From assembly GCF_910592395.1 (NCBI RefSeq), contig NC_088321.1, positions 13,890,001-13,950,000 of the forward strand: a stretch of DNA of 60,000 nucleotides, given 5' to 3'. The stretch's first letter is position 1, and each line of letters opens with the position of its first letter. This DNA is from Lineus longissimus (lineage: Eukaryota; Nemertea; Pilidiophora; Heteronemertea; Lineidae). Shown here one piece after another: positions 38,057 through 49,600 of the stretch. The translations under genes were made by a program, and so were the position numbers. The notes under the pieces are model-generated. The model saw nothing but the letters and a program-made list of their open reading frames with translations. It had not been told where the DNA came from and searched no databases.

Positions 38057-38190
38057 AACACTATGGACTAATCAAAATTGACAAGATAAGGAAGGAAATG
38101 ACGTAAAACGCCTGGGACCAATCAAAGTTAATAATATGATATAAAACGGAAATGATGTAAAATGCCAGGAACCAATTAAAGTTGATAATG
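38045..38190 (+). repeat. three ~50-55-bp diverged tandem units after the ORF
   Basis: The units share 'ggaaatga.gtaaaac.c' followed by 'ggaccaat.aaa.tt.a.aa'. A partial fourth unit ('ggaaatggtatgaaacaccaggaacc') lies at about 39219-39244, beyond the inverted minisatellite. The minisatellite may therefore have been inserted into this array. Confidence 0.65.
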
Positions 38191-38323
38191 GTATGATTCA
38201 TGGGTTGATCATCCAACAGCAATTAGAACTCTTTCAAAACAAAGTGATGTCCATCTCGAGAGTTGGAGTCTGCTCTTCGTTTTCCAGAGAACAGCCTCCC
38301 ATGTTTCAAACGAATGTAGGTAA

Positions 38324-39143
38324 TAAAGGCACTGGAAAAAAAGGCACTGGAAAAAAAGGTATGGAAAAAAAGGCACTAGGTAAAAAAGGCACTGGAAAAA
38401 AAGGCACTGGAAAAAAAGGCACTAGGAAAAAAAGGCACTAGGAAAAAAATCACTGGAAAAAAGGCACTGGAAAAAAAGGCACCGGGAAAAAAAGGCACTG
38501 GGTAAAAAAGGCACTGGAAAAAAAGGCACCAGGAAAAATGGCACCAGAAAAAAAACGGAATAGCCTATTTTCAGTACCCTCCGACCAGAAAAACTAGCTT
38601 GGATAGGCAGGGAATCCTTATAAAAAATGATACAAAGATCATTTGATTTGGTCGAGTAGTTTAATCAAATTAGATTCAGGGTTCCCTCACCAATAATCTA
38701 TTTCTACAAGATACAATACTTTTTGACACTCTTATGCGACGACGCTGAGACATGATGACATGAAATCACCCCCGGAGCTCACCCATGTGAACTAAAACGA
38801 GTTGGGGCAGGTTTGCAGGTTTTTACCTAGAGAAAAAAACTAACAAAAAAACACATACACATATAGAAATGCACGGGGGGCACCCCATATGAATTTTGGG
38901 CCTAGGTGAATTTTTTACCTAGAGCTTTCCTGGTGCCTTTTTTTCCAGTACCTTTTTTACCTAGTATAGTGATTTCCTGGTGCCTTTTTTTCCAGTGCCT
39001 TTTTTTCCAGTGCCTTTTTTACCCAGTGCCTTTTTTCCTGGTGCCTTTTTTCCAGTGCCTTTTTTTCCAGTGCCTTTTTTACCTAGTGCCTTTTTTTCCG
39101 TACCTTTTTTTCCAGTGCCTTTTTTTCCAGTGCCTTTATTACC
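38324..39143. repeat. pair of inverted ~15-bp minisatellite arrays (foldback)
   Basis: The left array 38324-38555 has about fifteen 'ggcactggaaaaaaa' units. The right array 38914-39143 is its reverse complement. The variant units (ggtaataaa start, two 'ctgg', one 'ggtatgg/ggtacgg', one 'ctaggt', two 'ctgg') occur in the same order counted from the outer edges, and the outer flanks both contain gtttcaaac. So the arrays are copies by inversion, not independent expansions. The spacer is about 358 bp. The Lys/Gly/Thr repeat frames across it are not genes. Confidence 0.85.
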
Positions 39144-39409
39144 GTCTACCGTTTCAAACGGGTATTCACTTCATGAAGATTATCATCTTGAAGGAATTGT
39201 AATAATGTCATTAACTCGGAAATGGTATGAAACACCAGGAACCCTTCAGAGTTGATTCCCGGCTGCCACTTTTATTTTACACTTCAGTGAATTAAATCTA
39301 CATGCAGTGAAATTCTGTTCAACTGAAATATTAGAAAATTGTGTCTAGTATAGCTACTGATCAAAGGAATACTACATTATACAATAGAACATACCCCAAT
39401 GTCTTAACT

Positions 39410-39842
39410 CAGTGCTGAACGGTCAACTTTAGTTAAACTGCGCAATGGAACTTTCCCAATCAACTTGGAACTTGGACGATACCGCGGATTTCCGGTAGAG
39501 CAAAGGACGTGTTCAAAATGTGATAATGATAAAGTAGAAGATGAGGTGCATTTCCTGTGCCACTGCCCCGCATATTGTACACAACGTACAAAAATGTACG
39601 AAATGATTTCAACTATAGTAAAATAAACGTTATGCTATGCTGAGTAATCCAGACGTAATGAAATACGTTGCGAACTATGGTATCAAAGCGCTTGCGATAA
39701 GAAATATATAATATATTGTAGGTAGAAGCAAATTTAAAATAAATTTTGGTCCGTAAACTACTATGTAAGCTTATACGCCTAAATAAGGCTGGCTGTATCG
39801 TGAAACAGATGACACTTGAATAAAATATATACTATACTATAC
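39410..39842 (+). mobile_element. 5'-truncated LINE 3' end with zinc-knuckle C-terminus
   Basis: Reading to a stop at 39624-39626, the frame gives 'LRNGTFPINLELGRYRGFP' then 'TCSKCDNDKVEDEVHFLCHC'. This is the C-rich tail (C-x2-C-x-H-x-C type) found at the end of many LINE ORF2 proteins. An AT-rich 3' UTR follows and ends in short (ACTAT)n repeats near 39825-39842. Confidence 0.75.
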
Positions 39843-40585
39843 TTTAACTTTCTGTGAATGAATGTGTAAAATGTGCAATTTCATCAAAATTAGCATTTAA
39901 CATGTTTGAAAGCTTGCTGTTGGCTTTATTTGGGTGATGGGCACTTTTGGAAAAGGCCCATTTACCAATGATTCGATCCCCTCGATCATGAGCCTTAATT
40001 AGACCAGCGGAACAAGCCATGCTTTGACATTATTTGGAAGATCAGTGCACGACGAAAAACTTTCCCAAACCATGCAAACCGTCAGAGAGAACAACAAAAC
40101 AGTGGTTGCACTGGCAGACTTAACACTTCGATAGATAGGCTCGGATTTAACAACATTCAGCATTCGTCTTGAAGCTAAAACTATAGAGACTCCATTTTTC
40201 CAATCAAACAAGCATCAGAACCCATCCAAAATCCACAAAATTGTAAAAAAAAGTATAACTAGGGGGATATTGTCACCTTTGTCTGCATGGCCTCCAAAAA
40301 ATATCTTGTCTAATATTTGGTGATTGAAAGAGTTCACTTCTACATGTAGTCTTCCATACGTTGGCAAATGGAGCTCGAGTCACTATAGTTTCACCTTAAA
40401 TCGATTAGGATTTGCTTTCATTTCTATGTCATTCTTTTCGATTTCCTCATTTTTCAAGCGGGTCCAAGTAGAAAAAACTTATGAGTCTGTTTCTTCCAAA
40501 GCTATTCCTCAGTTCATTGTGGTCATCTACTGTATTTGTTATTGGCGCAACAGACATGACAGAGCGCATTTTCAGTTCAGTAACA
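39843..40585. other. 3' flank of the DED-ZU5 gene
   Basis: No other gene seen. On the minus strand, AATAAA occurs at about 39923-39928 (plus-strand TTTATT), a candidate polyadenylation signal ~660 bp past the stop. Confidence 0.4.
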
Positions 40586-40686
40586 TTATTGTGCTTTTGA
40601 TTCAGCACTTTGAGGCACTTTCCTCTCATCACTGGCCCTAACGTATGATTTCGATGGACCAGCTGTCGGTGTGTCCTCTCCATGTT
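40586..40686 (-). other. terminal coding exon 15
   Basis: Acceptor 'attatctacttgcag' opens 32 codons of polar, disordered-looking sequence ('HGEDTPTAGPSKSYV...') and a TAA stop. No domain. Confidence 0.7.
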
Positions 40687-43600
40687 CTGCAAGTAGATAA
40701 TGAGTAGATGGATGAGGTCTTCTTAGTTGTTCAGCACATTGCATGTGATATATGTGTGATGAGGCGGCGGAACAAAGGGGGGGGGGTGGACCTGCAATTG
40801 CTGTCAAAACCTTCATTTGGGTGGGGGGTGGGGGGCAGTCTTTGTATACAGCTCCTCAAAGGAGTTTCATCGGCCTATTGACTTTTAAGGGGAATTTTCC
40901 TGTTGCATGGACACTTCTCTTTAAGGGGGCAAAGATCCTCACAGAGGGCTGACAGCATCTGCATTGGAGTTTCCAATCAAATTAAAAGTTGCGCTCAAAT
41001 TAAGGAGATTTTCTCTTAAAAAAAGGTAAAACAGAATATAAAGGGTATTCATATTGACGGAATAAGTTAAATAAGTTGACTAACAACTGACTGTTCACTT
41101 TGCTCCTCCCACTGTGGGAATCACAACAGACGCGTACCGTGTTGCATATTATATAAAAGTTCAGTAGATGTAGCAGATAAACTACATCAAAAACGGCCTT
41201 AAAAATCCCTCTTACCTTTGTATTTCATTCCTTCCTCAAAGTCCTCTATGGCATGGACACAATCCATTTCACCAATCGCTCTCAGAGCGTCTTTTAATAT
41301 ACTGTAATTGCCAAGCTCAATGATCTTTTTCCTGCAATCGGACATTTTGAAGTGAAACTGGTTTTCCCGCCACACAGTTATCTCCACAGCTAAATATTGA
41401 CAATCACCATACGGTCGCTAGAGATAATCACTACCGCATCTCAGGCCGATTCTCACATTCGTTCTTCCCTTATGTTCCATGGTGTTCTGGGATTAATAGC
41501 TAGAGAGCACTTGCTCTTAAACTACTTTTTGGACAACCTTCGTTTGCCCATACAACAATACTTGGGGCGTTGATTCTAAACACGTCACACTACTACATGC
41601 ATTGACTTCACATAAAACTTCATGTGGTTACTTACCTTTCTAACAGGGGCAAAAGATCTAAGATGTCATCAGAAACGCACTCCATATCACTTTCTGAAGT
41701 AATTTGAATATGTATGAAGTAATGCTTCAATCTCTTAACATCCTGTGAAGTCAAGTGCATTTCCAGAACTGATGCCAGCTTTTTATGGGGTGGTATGATG
41801 ACTGAAATGTAAGCATTGTGAAAAAGAAACTGAATTTGACGGGATTTTACTGTTCAACGAAATACTTAATGGCAGCAGTTGACAGACGCAGCAGTTATAG
41901 AATTGTTCTAGATGTTTCTGCCTAATTAGTTTTTTTTCCTTAGTTAACATCACTGCCCGTTCGGCTTTGGCTGCTGTACAAAAAATACTGGGCCGATTTC
42001 TTCAAATTTAAGTTTTTCTTAAATCTAATTTTGGAAATCAGCACACTGTTCAGGTAAGTGATTTGCTAATCAAGTCAAAGAAATATTTCTTCATTGGAGC
42101 CCTTTCACCATGTTGGTCTGGACGAGAGCTAATTTTTTTCAAATGAAATCGAATTTAGCATATCTGACGGTATACATTGAAAAACAATAACCCGAAGATT
42201 TCATCAATATCCATTGGGAAATAAAAGCAGTACAGAGGAGAAAATGCCAAAATCAATGTACTGCGTTAATGTACACAGAGTGTTTCAAATATTGAAAGAC
42301 TCTGATGTACACGAATTCACACAAAATCTTTATTTCGTAACCATGGTTACTGAAAGTTGAACATCCTCGGGTCCGAAAATTTGACTAAAAAAAAAACTTT
42401 GAAGAAATCGGCCCAGTGGTTTTTGTACGCACAGCATGCACAAAAGGACAATGATATTTCGTTTTGAAGCCGATGATAATTGGCTTTGTTTCCTCTCGTA
42501 TTCCTCTGATTTCCTGACATGAATAGAGTGCAGCGAGTCTGACTCAGTGCAATTATACTGGTCTTTATATGATACGATTATAAAGTTCAATAGAAGAAGC
42601 AAATAAGCGAGATCGGCAGCATATAAGGTGTTGAACTTATGCTTACCTTTACCTTCATGTTTCACACATCTTTCAAAGTCCTCTATGGCAATGACGCAAT
42701 CCGTTTCACCAATCGCTCTCAGAGCGTCTTTTAATTTACTGTAATTGCCAAGCTCAATGATCTTTTCCCTGCAATCGGACATTTTGAAGTGAAATTGGTT
42801 TTCCCGCCACTCATTTATCTCCACAGCTCAACATTGACAATCACCATACGCTAGCTAGATATAATCTCTACCGCATCTCAGGCAAATTCTCACATTCGCT
42901 CTTCCCTTATGTTCCATGGGTGTTCTGGGATTAATAGCTAGAGAGCACATGCCCTTAAACTACTTTTTGGACAACCTTCGTTTGCCCATACAACAATACT
43001 TGGTGCGTTGATTCTAATCACGTCACACTGCTACCTACATTGACTTCACATAAAACTTCATGCGGTTACTTACCGTTCTAACAGGGGCAAAAGAGCTAAG
43101 ATGTCATCAGGAACGCTATCCATATCACTTTGTGAAGTAATTCGGCGTTTTATGAAGTAACGCTTCAATCTCTTAACGGCCTGTGACGTCAAGTGCAATT
43201 CCAGAGCTGACGCCAGCTTTTTATGGGGTGGTATGATGACTGAAATGTAAGCATTGTGAGAAAGAAACTGAATTTCACGGGATTTTACTGTTTAACGAAA
43301 TACTTAATGGCAGCAGTAGACAGATGCAGCAGTTATAGAATTTTTCTATGTGTTTCTGCCTAATTAGTTTTTTTTCATTAGTTAACATCACTGCCCGTTC
43401 GGCTTTGGCTGCTGTACAAAAAATACTGGGACGATTTCTTCAAATTTAGGTTTTTCTTCAATCTAAATTTGGAAATCAATGTTCAGGTAAGTGATTTGCT
43501 AATCAAGTCAAATAAATATTTCTTCATTGGAACCCTTTCACCATGTTGGTCTTGACGAGGGCTAATTTTTCAAATAAATATTCTAAAATCGAATTGAGCA

Positions 43601-46600
43601 TATCTGACAGTATACATGGAAAAACAATAACCCGAAGATTTCATCAAAATCCATTGGGAAATAAAAGCAGTACAGAGGAGAAAATGCCAAAATCAATGTA
43701 CTGCGTTAATGTACAAAGAGTCTTTCAAATATTAAAAGACTCTGATGTACACGAATTCACACAAAATCTTAATTTCGTAACCATGGTTACTGAAAGTTGA
43801 ACATCCTCTGGGGTCCAAAAATTTGACTAAAAGAAATTTTTTTTAAAGAACTCTGCCGAGTGGTTTTTGGACGCACAGCATGCACAAAAGGACAATGATA
43901 TTTCCTTTTGAAGCCGATTATGATTGGCTTTGTTTCCTCTCGAATTCCTCTGATTTCCTGACATGAATAGAGTGCAGCGAGTCTGACTCAGTGCAATTAG
44001 ACTGGTCTTTATATGATACGATTTTAAAGTTCAATAGAACAAGCAAATAAGCGAGATCGGCAGCATATAAGGCGTTGAAGATATGCTTACCTTTACCTTC
44101 ATGTTTCACACATCTTTCAAAGTCTTCTATGGCATGAACGCAATCCGTTTCACCAATCGCTCTCAGAGCGTCTTTTAATTTACTGTAATTGCCAATCTCA
44201 ATGATCTTTTCCCTGCAATCGGACATTTTGAAGTGAAACTGGTTTTCCCGCCACACAGTTATCTCCAGAGCTCAATATTGACAATCACCATACGGTAGCT
44301 AGAGATAATCACTAGCGCATCTCAGGCAAATTCTCACATTCGTTCTTCCCTAATGTTGTTCCATGGGTGTTCTGGGATTAATAGCTAGAGAGCACATGCC
44401 CTTAAACTACTTTTTGGACAACCTTAGTTTGCCCATACAACAATACTCGGGGCGTTGATTCTAATCACGTCACACTGCTACCTACATTGACTTCACATAA
44501 CACTTCATGTGGTTACTTACCGTTCTAACAGGGGCAAAAGATCTAAGATGTCATCAGAAACGCTATCCATATCACTTTCTGAAGTAATTCCAAACTTTAT
44601 GAATTGATGCTTCAATCTCTTAATGTCCTCTGATGACAGCTGCATTTCGAGATCTAGCGCTAGCCTTTTATGCAGTGCGCACATGGCTGAAATTGAAAGG
44701 TATTGCTAAGGAAATTGATTTTCGCATTTAATCTTGTGGATGACATGGGTTTCCGGGCCAATACACTTTCCCGTGTTTTGTATTATGTGACGGAAAACTG
44801 ACTATACTGGTTATCTTATTTTTCGTTGTAGTCCCCGTTAACCTCTTTAGCGCCAAAGCAAAACGCATCTTTCAATCAACCTACAAAAATTAGAGCTTTG
44901 CCGACAAAGAAAATAGAACTTACTCATTTCTTTACCCGATTTTGAGGCCTTATAGACACTCTTATCAGCACAGTCGGAAACAGCAGCACATTCTGTTTCA
45001 GCCCTTCCTTTTCCCAATCCATAGTCCACGTCCGTATCCTCGCATACCATTGCCTCCTCAGAATGTTGGCTCCGTGACTGGAGGTCCGTTGCCAAATCCT
45101 TTGATTCGGTTATTTTCTCTGTCATGTCTGTTCGTAGGGAGTCCTGCGGAAAGAAAGGTATGGCGTTTTAATTTGTCAGAGATTTCATGATGCATAAGTC
45201 TGCTCACAAATTGCCCTAAATAAATGGATTCGGGAGAAGCTCATGGCCACATGGCTTCGTAATTTTATAAATTCAGAATGACATATAAATTTCGAAATCG
45301 AAAATTGAGAAGTCGCATTTATATGTTTTGTTTTTAGATATTTCTCGGAAACACCGAAGCCTCCCTCATAGGATAACTACGTACGAACACAAGAGAGCAC
45401 AAAACAAACAATAGGTTATCAGGAACAATATTGAAGGAGGGTCGAGCTCACTAATACCCTCGATGTCGACATCTTAATTGTTTACTGTCAGAATATAATT
45501 CTTGATATGACATTGATTTTGAGATTATTCTAATTTAAATCTTCTGTAAAAAATCTCGATATCAGGCTAGGGTTTACAAGTGTGCGCTTCCAACAAAAAT
45601 ATCTATAGCATATTACTCACAAAAGGGTATCTATTTATTTAAGTGTACGTTTTATTTCCAACTTTTATCTTCCCATTAGCTTTAAAAATATAAATTTGTA
45701 CCTATTTGAATAGACTTAATTAATTAGTTTTTAATAAGAGGTCATTATTTGAGTTTTGAGCAATCCTACACACTTCACGATGCGACATATCGCATTCAGG
45801 TTTGTACTATCACACTGAGGCATGGTGCGTGCAGGTGCTAACGATCCGTTTTTTTCTAAAAATGCATTCCATTAAATTGGTATTGACAAATTAATGCCGT
45901 AAAAAGCCTCGGTTTACAATTGGTAATGGGCCTATCTCTGATTCACCGACCATTAGCCAAAAAGGTATTGAAATAAATTTTTGAAAAGAGTATATCTGCG
46001 CGACGAAAGTAATTGAATCTGCATGTAAATGTGGTAAAGTAAGCATTAGTTCAGAGGATCGCCGCTTGTCAAAGTGCTTGCAGTAGAACCCCAAACATCT
46101 ATCTATACTATAATGCGCGTTGTGGCCGCTAAATAGGAGGCGATTTTTGTTTCAAAATTGGGCCTCGAAAATGCGTCGAATTCTTGCAACTTTTGGTTTC
46201 GTAGGTGTGGATCATAAGTAAGAGTGTCACTGAGGGTGTCATACGTCGAATATCTAGGTGGTTTTGAAATAAATAACAACTTTTCAGAGAGCACGTCGAC
46301 TGGAGAGCTCCGCTCATTCTCAAAAGCATACACAAACTTCACGCATATTCTCCCTGCCACATCAGTATTAGCTTCCAGCACGTATGTAGTGCTATACAAC
46401 CTGGTCCATGGTGCAGGGTATTAGCAGGGAGATTAATGATTAGCCTGTTCTATTTTAGTTCTATTCGAGAAACACTGACCTGAGTGATAAGGCAAATTCT
46501 GCAGAGTGGCCTACCGGAACATGCAGTCAGGGTATCAATAAACAGTTATGCCAGTATGGACAAAATATGTACAGTGCCCAGCGCTTGCTCTTTGTTTTAT

Positions 46601-49600
46601 TCTTTACTGACTGATGTTGTCAGTTTGAATTGCGTTCTGCATCTCTCCATGCGCCTGGCTTTGGTCCGACAGTGGCATTGGGTACGGGAGTGGGTAGGTG
46701 ATATGCCTAATATGTGAGGGTCTTATTTGGAACAGGACCTGCTATCACTGGTCTCAATGCATTGTGCAAAATAGCGTACTCCAATCAATCTATTGGGGGT
46801 TGCATGTAGATAGCAGCAATAAGTCCCTAAATGCAGTTAATTTCGTGTTTAACCTTTAATAAAACTTCAGTAACGTTAGAAATTTAATGTAGCTCAATCA
46901 TCGTGCCCATTTAACTAATGTATATTACATTTCAACTTTGCCCGCTCCATGGGTATATGCTAGTATACTATAATGCGCGTTGTGGCCGCTGTTTAGGAGG
47001 TAATTTTTGTTTCAAAATTGGGCCTTGGAAATACATCGAATTCTTGCAACCTTTGGCTTCGTAGGTCTGGATCATACGTAGGAGTGTCACTGAGGGTGTC
47101 ATACGTCGAATATCTTCGTGGTTTTAGAATAAATAACAACTTTTCAGAGAGCACGTCGACTGGAGAGCTCCGCTCATTCTCAAAAGCATACACAAACTTC
47201 ACGCATATTCTCCCTGCCACATCAGTATTAGCTTCCAGCACGTATGTAGTGCTATACAACCTGGTCCATGGTGCAGGGTATTAGCAGGGAGATTAATGAT
47301 TAGCCTGTTCTATTTTAGTTCCATTCGAGAAACACTGACCTGAGTGATAAGGCAAATTCTGCAGAGTGGCCTACCGGAACATGCAGTCAGGGTATCAATA
47401 AACAGTTATGCCAGGATGGACAAAATATGTACAGTGGCCAGCGCTTGCTCTTTGATTTATTCTTTACTGACTGATGTTGTCAGTTTGAATTGCGTTCTGC
47501 ATCTCTCCATGCGCCTGGCTTTGGTCCGACAGTGGCATTGGGTACGGGAGTGGGTAGGTGATATGCCTAATATGTGAGGGCCTTATTTGGAACAGGACCT
47601 GCTGTCACTGGTCTCAATGCATTGTGCAAAATAGCGTACTCCAATCAATCTATTAGGGGTTGCATGTAGATAGCAGCAATAAGTCCCTAAATGCAGTTAA
47701 TTTCGTGTTTAACCTTTAATAAAACTTCAGTAACGTTAGAAATTTAATGTAGCTCAATCATCGTGCCCATTTAACTAATGTATATTACATTTCAACTTTG
47801 CCCGCTCCATGGGTATATGCTAGTGTTCGTAATGCCTGGTAAAATCGTTTCACATGCATTTTATTTCTGTGAATCTTAATCTTACGGTATGCAACTTACA
47901 GTTCGAGTATCCGATGCGCCTGGCCTTTCTTTAGTTGTTCCAATAGGAAGACGAAGCAGAATGTTACCATCTTGCATCAGAGTCAGTGCCTCGATATCAC
48001 CGTGCACGATAGAGCTTGGTAAGGGAATCTGAACAGGAAATTCTGCAAGACCTTGCAATGCGTCATCTCGTACGTCCTACAATCAAGTATGGATTATTCT
48101 ATACTAGCTACGATGAATTATTACCGGTGTAGATGTCAGCGTTAACTTAAAGACCATGGCATGCGGTGTTGCTGTCCTGGCATTTGTAAATCAAAGATAG
48201 TGTGGCGGTTCCTTATTGGCAGACTCCCCCCCCCCCCTCCCACACCCCACAAATGTTCCATAAATACCTCAGTATTATGTTTACATCCATTGGCATATAT
48301 CACGCTGACATTCACATCATTCTGTGGGTCCAGGTACAGACACGCCTCTATGATAACGCATATTTGCTGTTTCTGAACAAACTCCTGGAAAGGGAAGAGA
48401 GCACGCCAATTAGGGCACCATCTTATGTAATCAGTATGTTCTTTGGAATTCAATCGGTCGCATGCGGTTCAACTTACCGAGACGTAACTGTAGTCATTCA
48501 TCAGAAAATATATATAGAAGGCACTATCGTCTTCGTCTACTGCAACTCTGAACTCTACCAGCACGTGCACATTCAAGAGATGTGTGTGATCTGTCGCTGG
48601 TCGCCCGAGCACGTAGCTAGAGAACTTCTTGACCTGAGCAGTGGCAGTCTGATTTCTTACATCACAGAAACAGGATCCCAATTTCGTCCACTTTTTCCCC
48701 CCGTCTTTCTTTCTGCAGATCAACATGGGTTCGGGTGAAACAGACCTTGCCAAACTAAGGTCCTTGAGTGTGAGAATTACTTGGTTCCTAAAGACAAGCC
48801 CTGGCGGGCCAAATTGGAACGGAAGGGAGCATTGCACGATGCGTAAGGAACGAGGATTTGTTATTCGTAGATGTCTTTTTTTTTCCGCTGGTACACGGAA
48901 GATCCAAAACACGACATCTGCATTTGCTACCATTGCATTCAGAGGAACTTGGAGCTTTGCTGTGCCGTTTCGCAGCTGCATTTGTCCACCTGCACTCAAA
49001 GATAAGTTTAGGGTTTATTTAGTTATTTCATCGTTATCGTTTCATTATTACATTGATTATTTTGCGTCTGAGTCAAAGTTGGTTGATTATGTACAACAGG
49101 GAGCCAACCAGCGTCAGATAGAGACTGGATTCGGTTTATAAAAGTGTTTCCTCCTGTCACTTCAAACACCGCAAAAACAAAAAACATTCATTGCTGACAG
49201 AAAACTTCAAATATATTTCAATTACTGTCGCCAACTCTTTTTAAACGATCTGTTGAAAGATTCTGGTGATTTTGGCATATATTCGCATACTTTGATACAT
49301 CTGAGTTCATAATTACACCTCGAGAAACTTGGTAGGCATGATCACAGACTTTATATTAACTTTAAATAAATAAATAATTAACAGTGGTTCATGTGAACAT
49401 CTATCTTACCATCATTTGTGATACGACAAAAAACTGCATTGTTGAGTACGACTCCGCGACGGATTTGCAGTAACGGCTCATACTTCCTTATCAAATCTTT
49501 TAGCTCTTCTACGCTTTCTACGGTCTTGTTATCGATAACCCAATCATTGTACAGGCCGTCTGAAAAATGTTTTGTCCCTGCGTGATTGACACATTTTTAA

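Larger units (their letters stand above)
41210..44690 (-). repeat. three ~1.44-kb tandem genomic duplications carrying DEDs
   Basis: Equivalent exon starts are spaced 1447/1438 bp (first halves) and 1444/1437 bp (second halves), and the introns are also near-identical (for example the 'catcactgcccgttcggctt' block at 41950 and 43386). Conserved introns mean recent duplication. The phase 1-1 boundaries mean each duplication added a DED without breaking the frame. Confidence 0.9.

Noticed and set aside
38193-38441. Lys-Gly-Thr repeat protein.
   Set aside because: Translation of the 15-bp minisatellite; the inverted arm gives an equally open but different frame.
42330-42824. 164-codon minus-strand protein as a gene of its own.
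   Set aside because: It is DED exon 12 plus read-through of both flanking introns; splice sites define the exon as 42647-42768.
48202-48738. 178-codon plus-strand frame opposite the ZU5 exon.
   Set aside because: Shadow of the spliced minus-strand exons, which carry the domain signatures.
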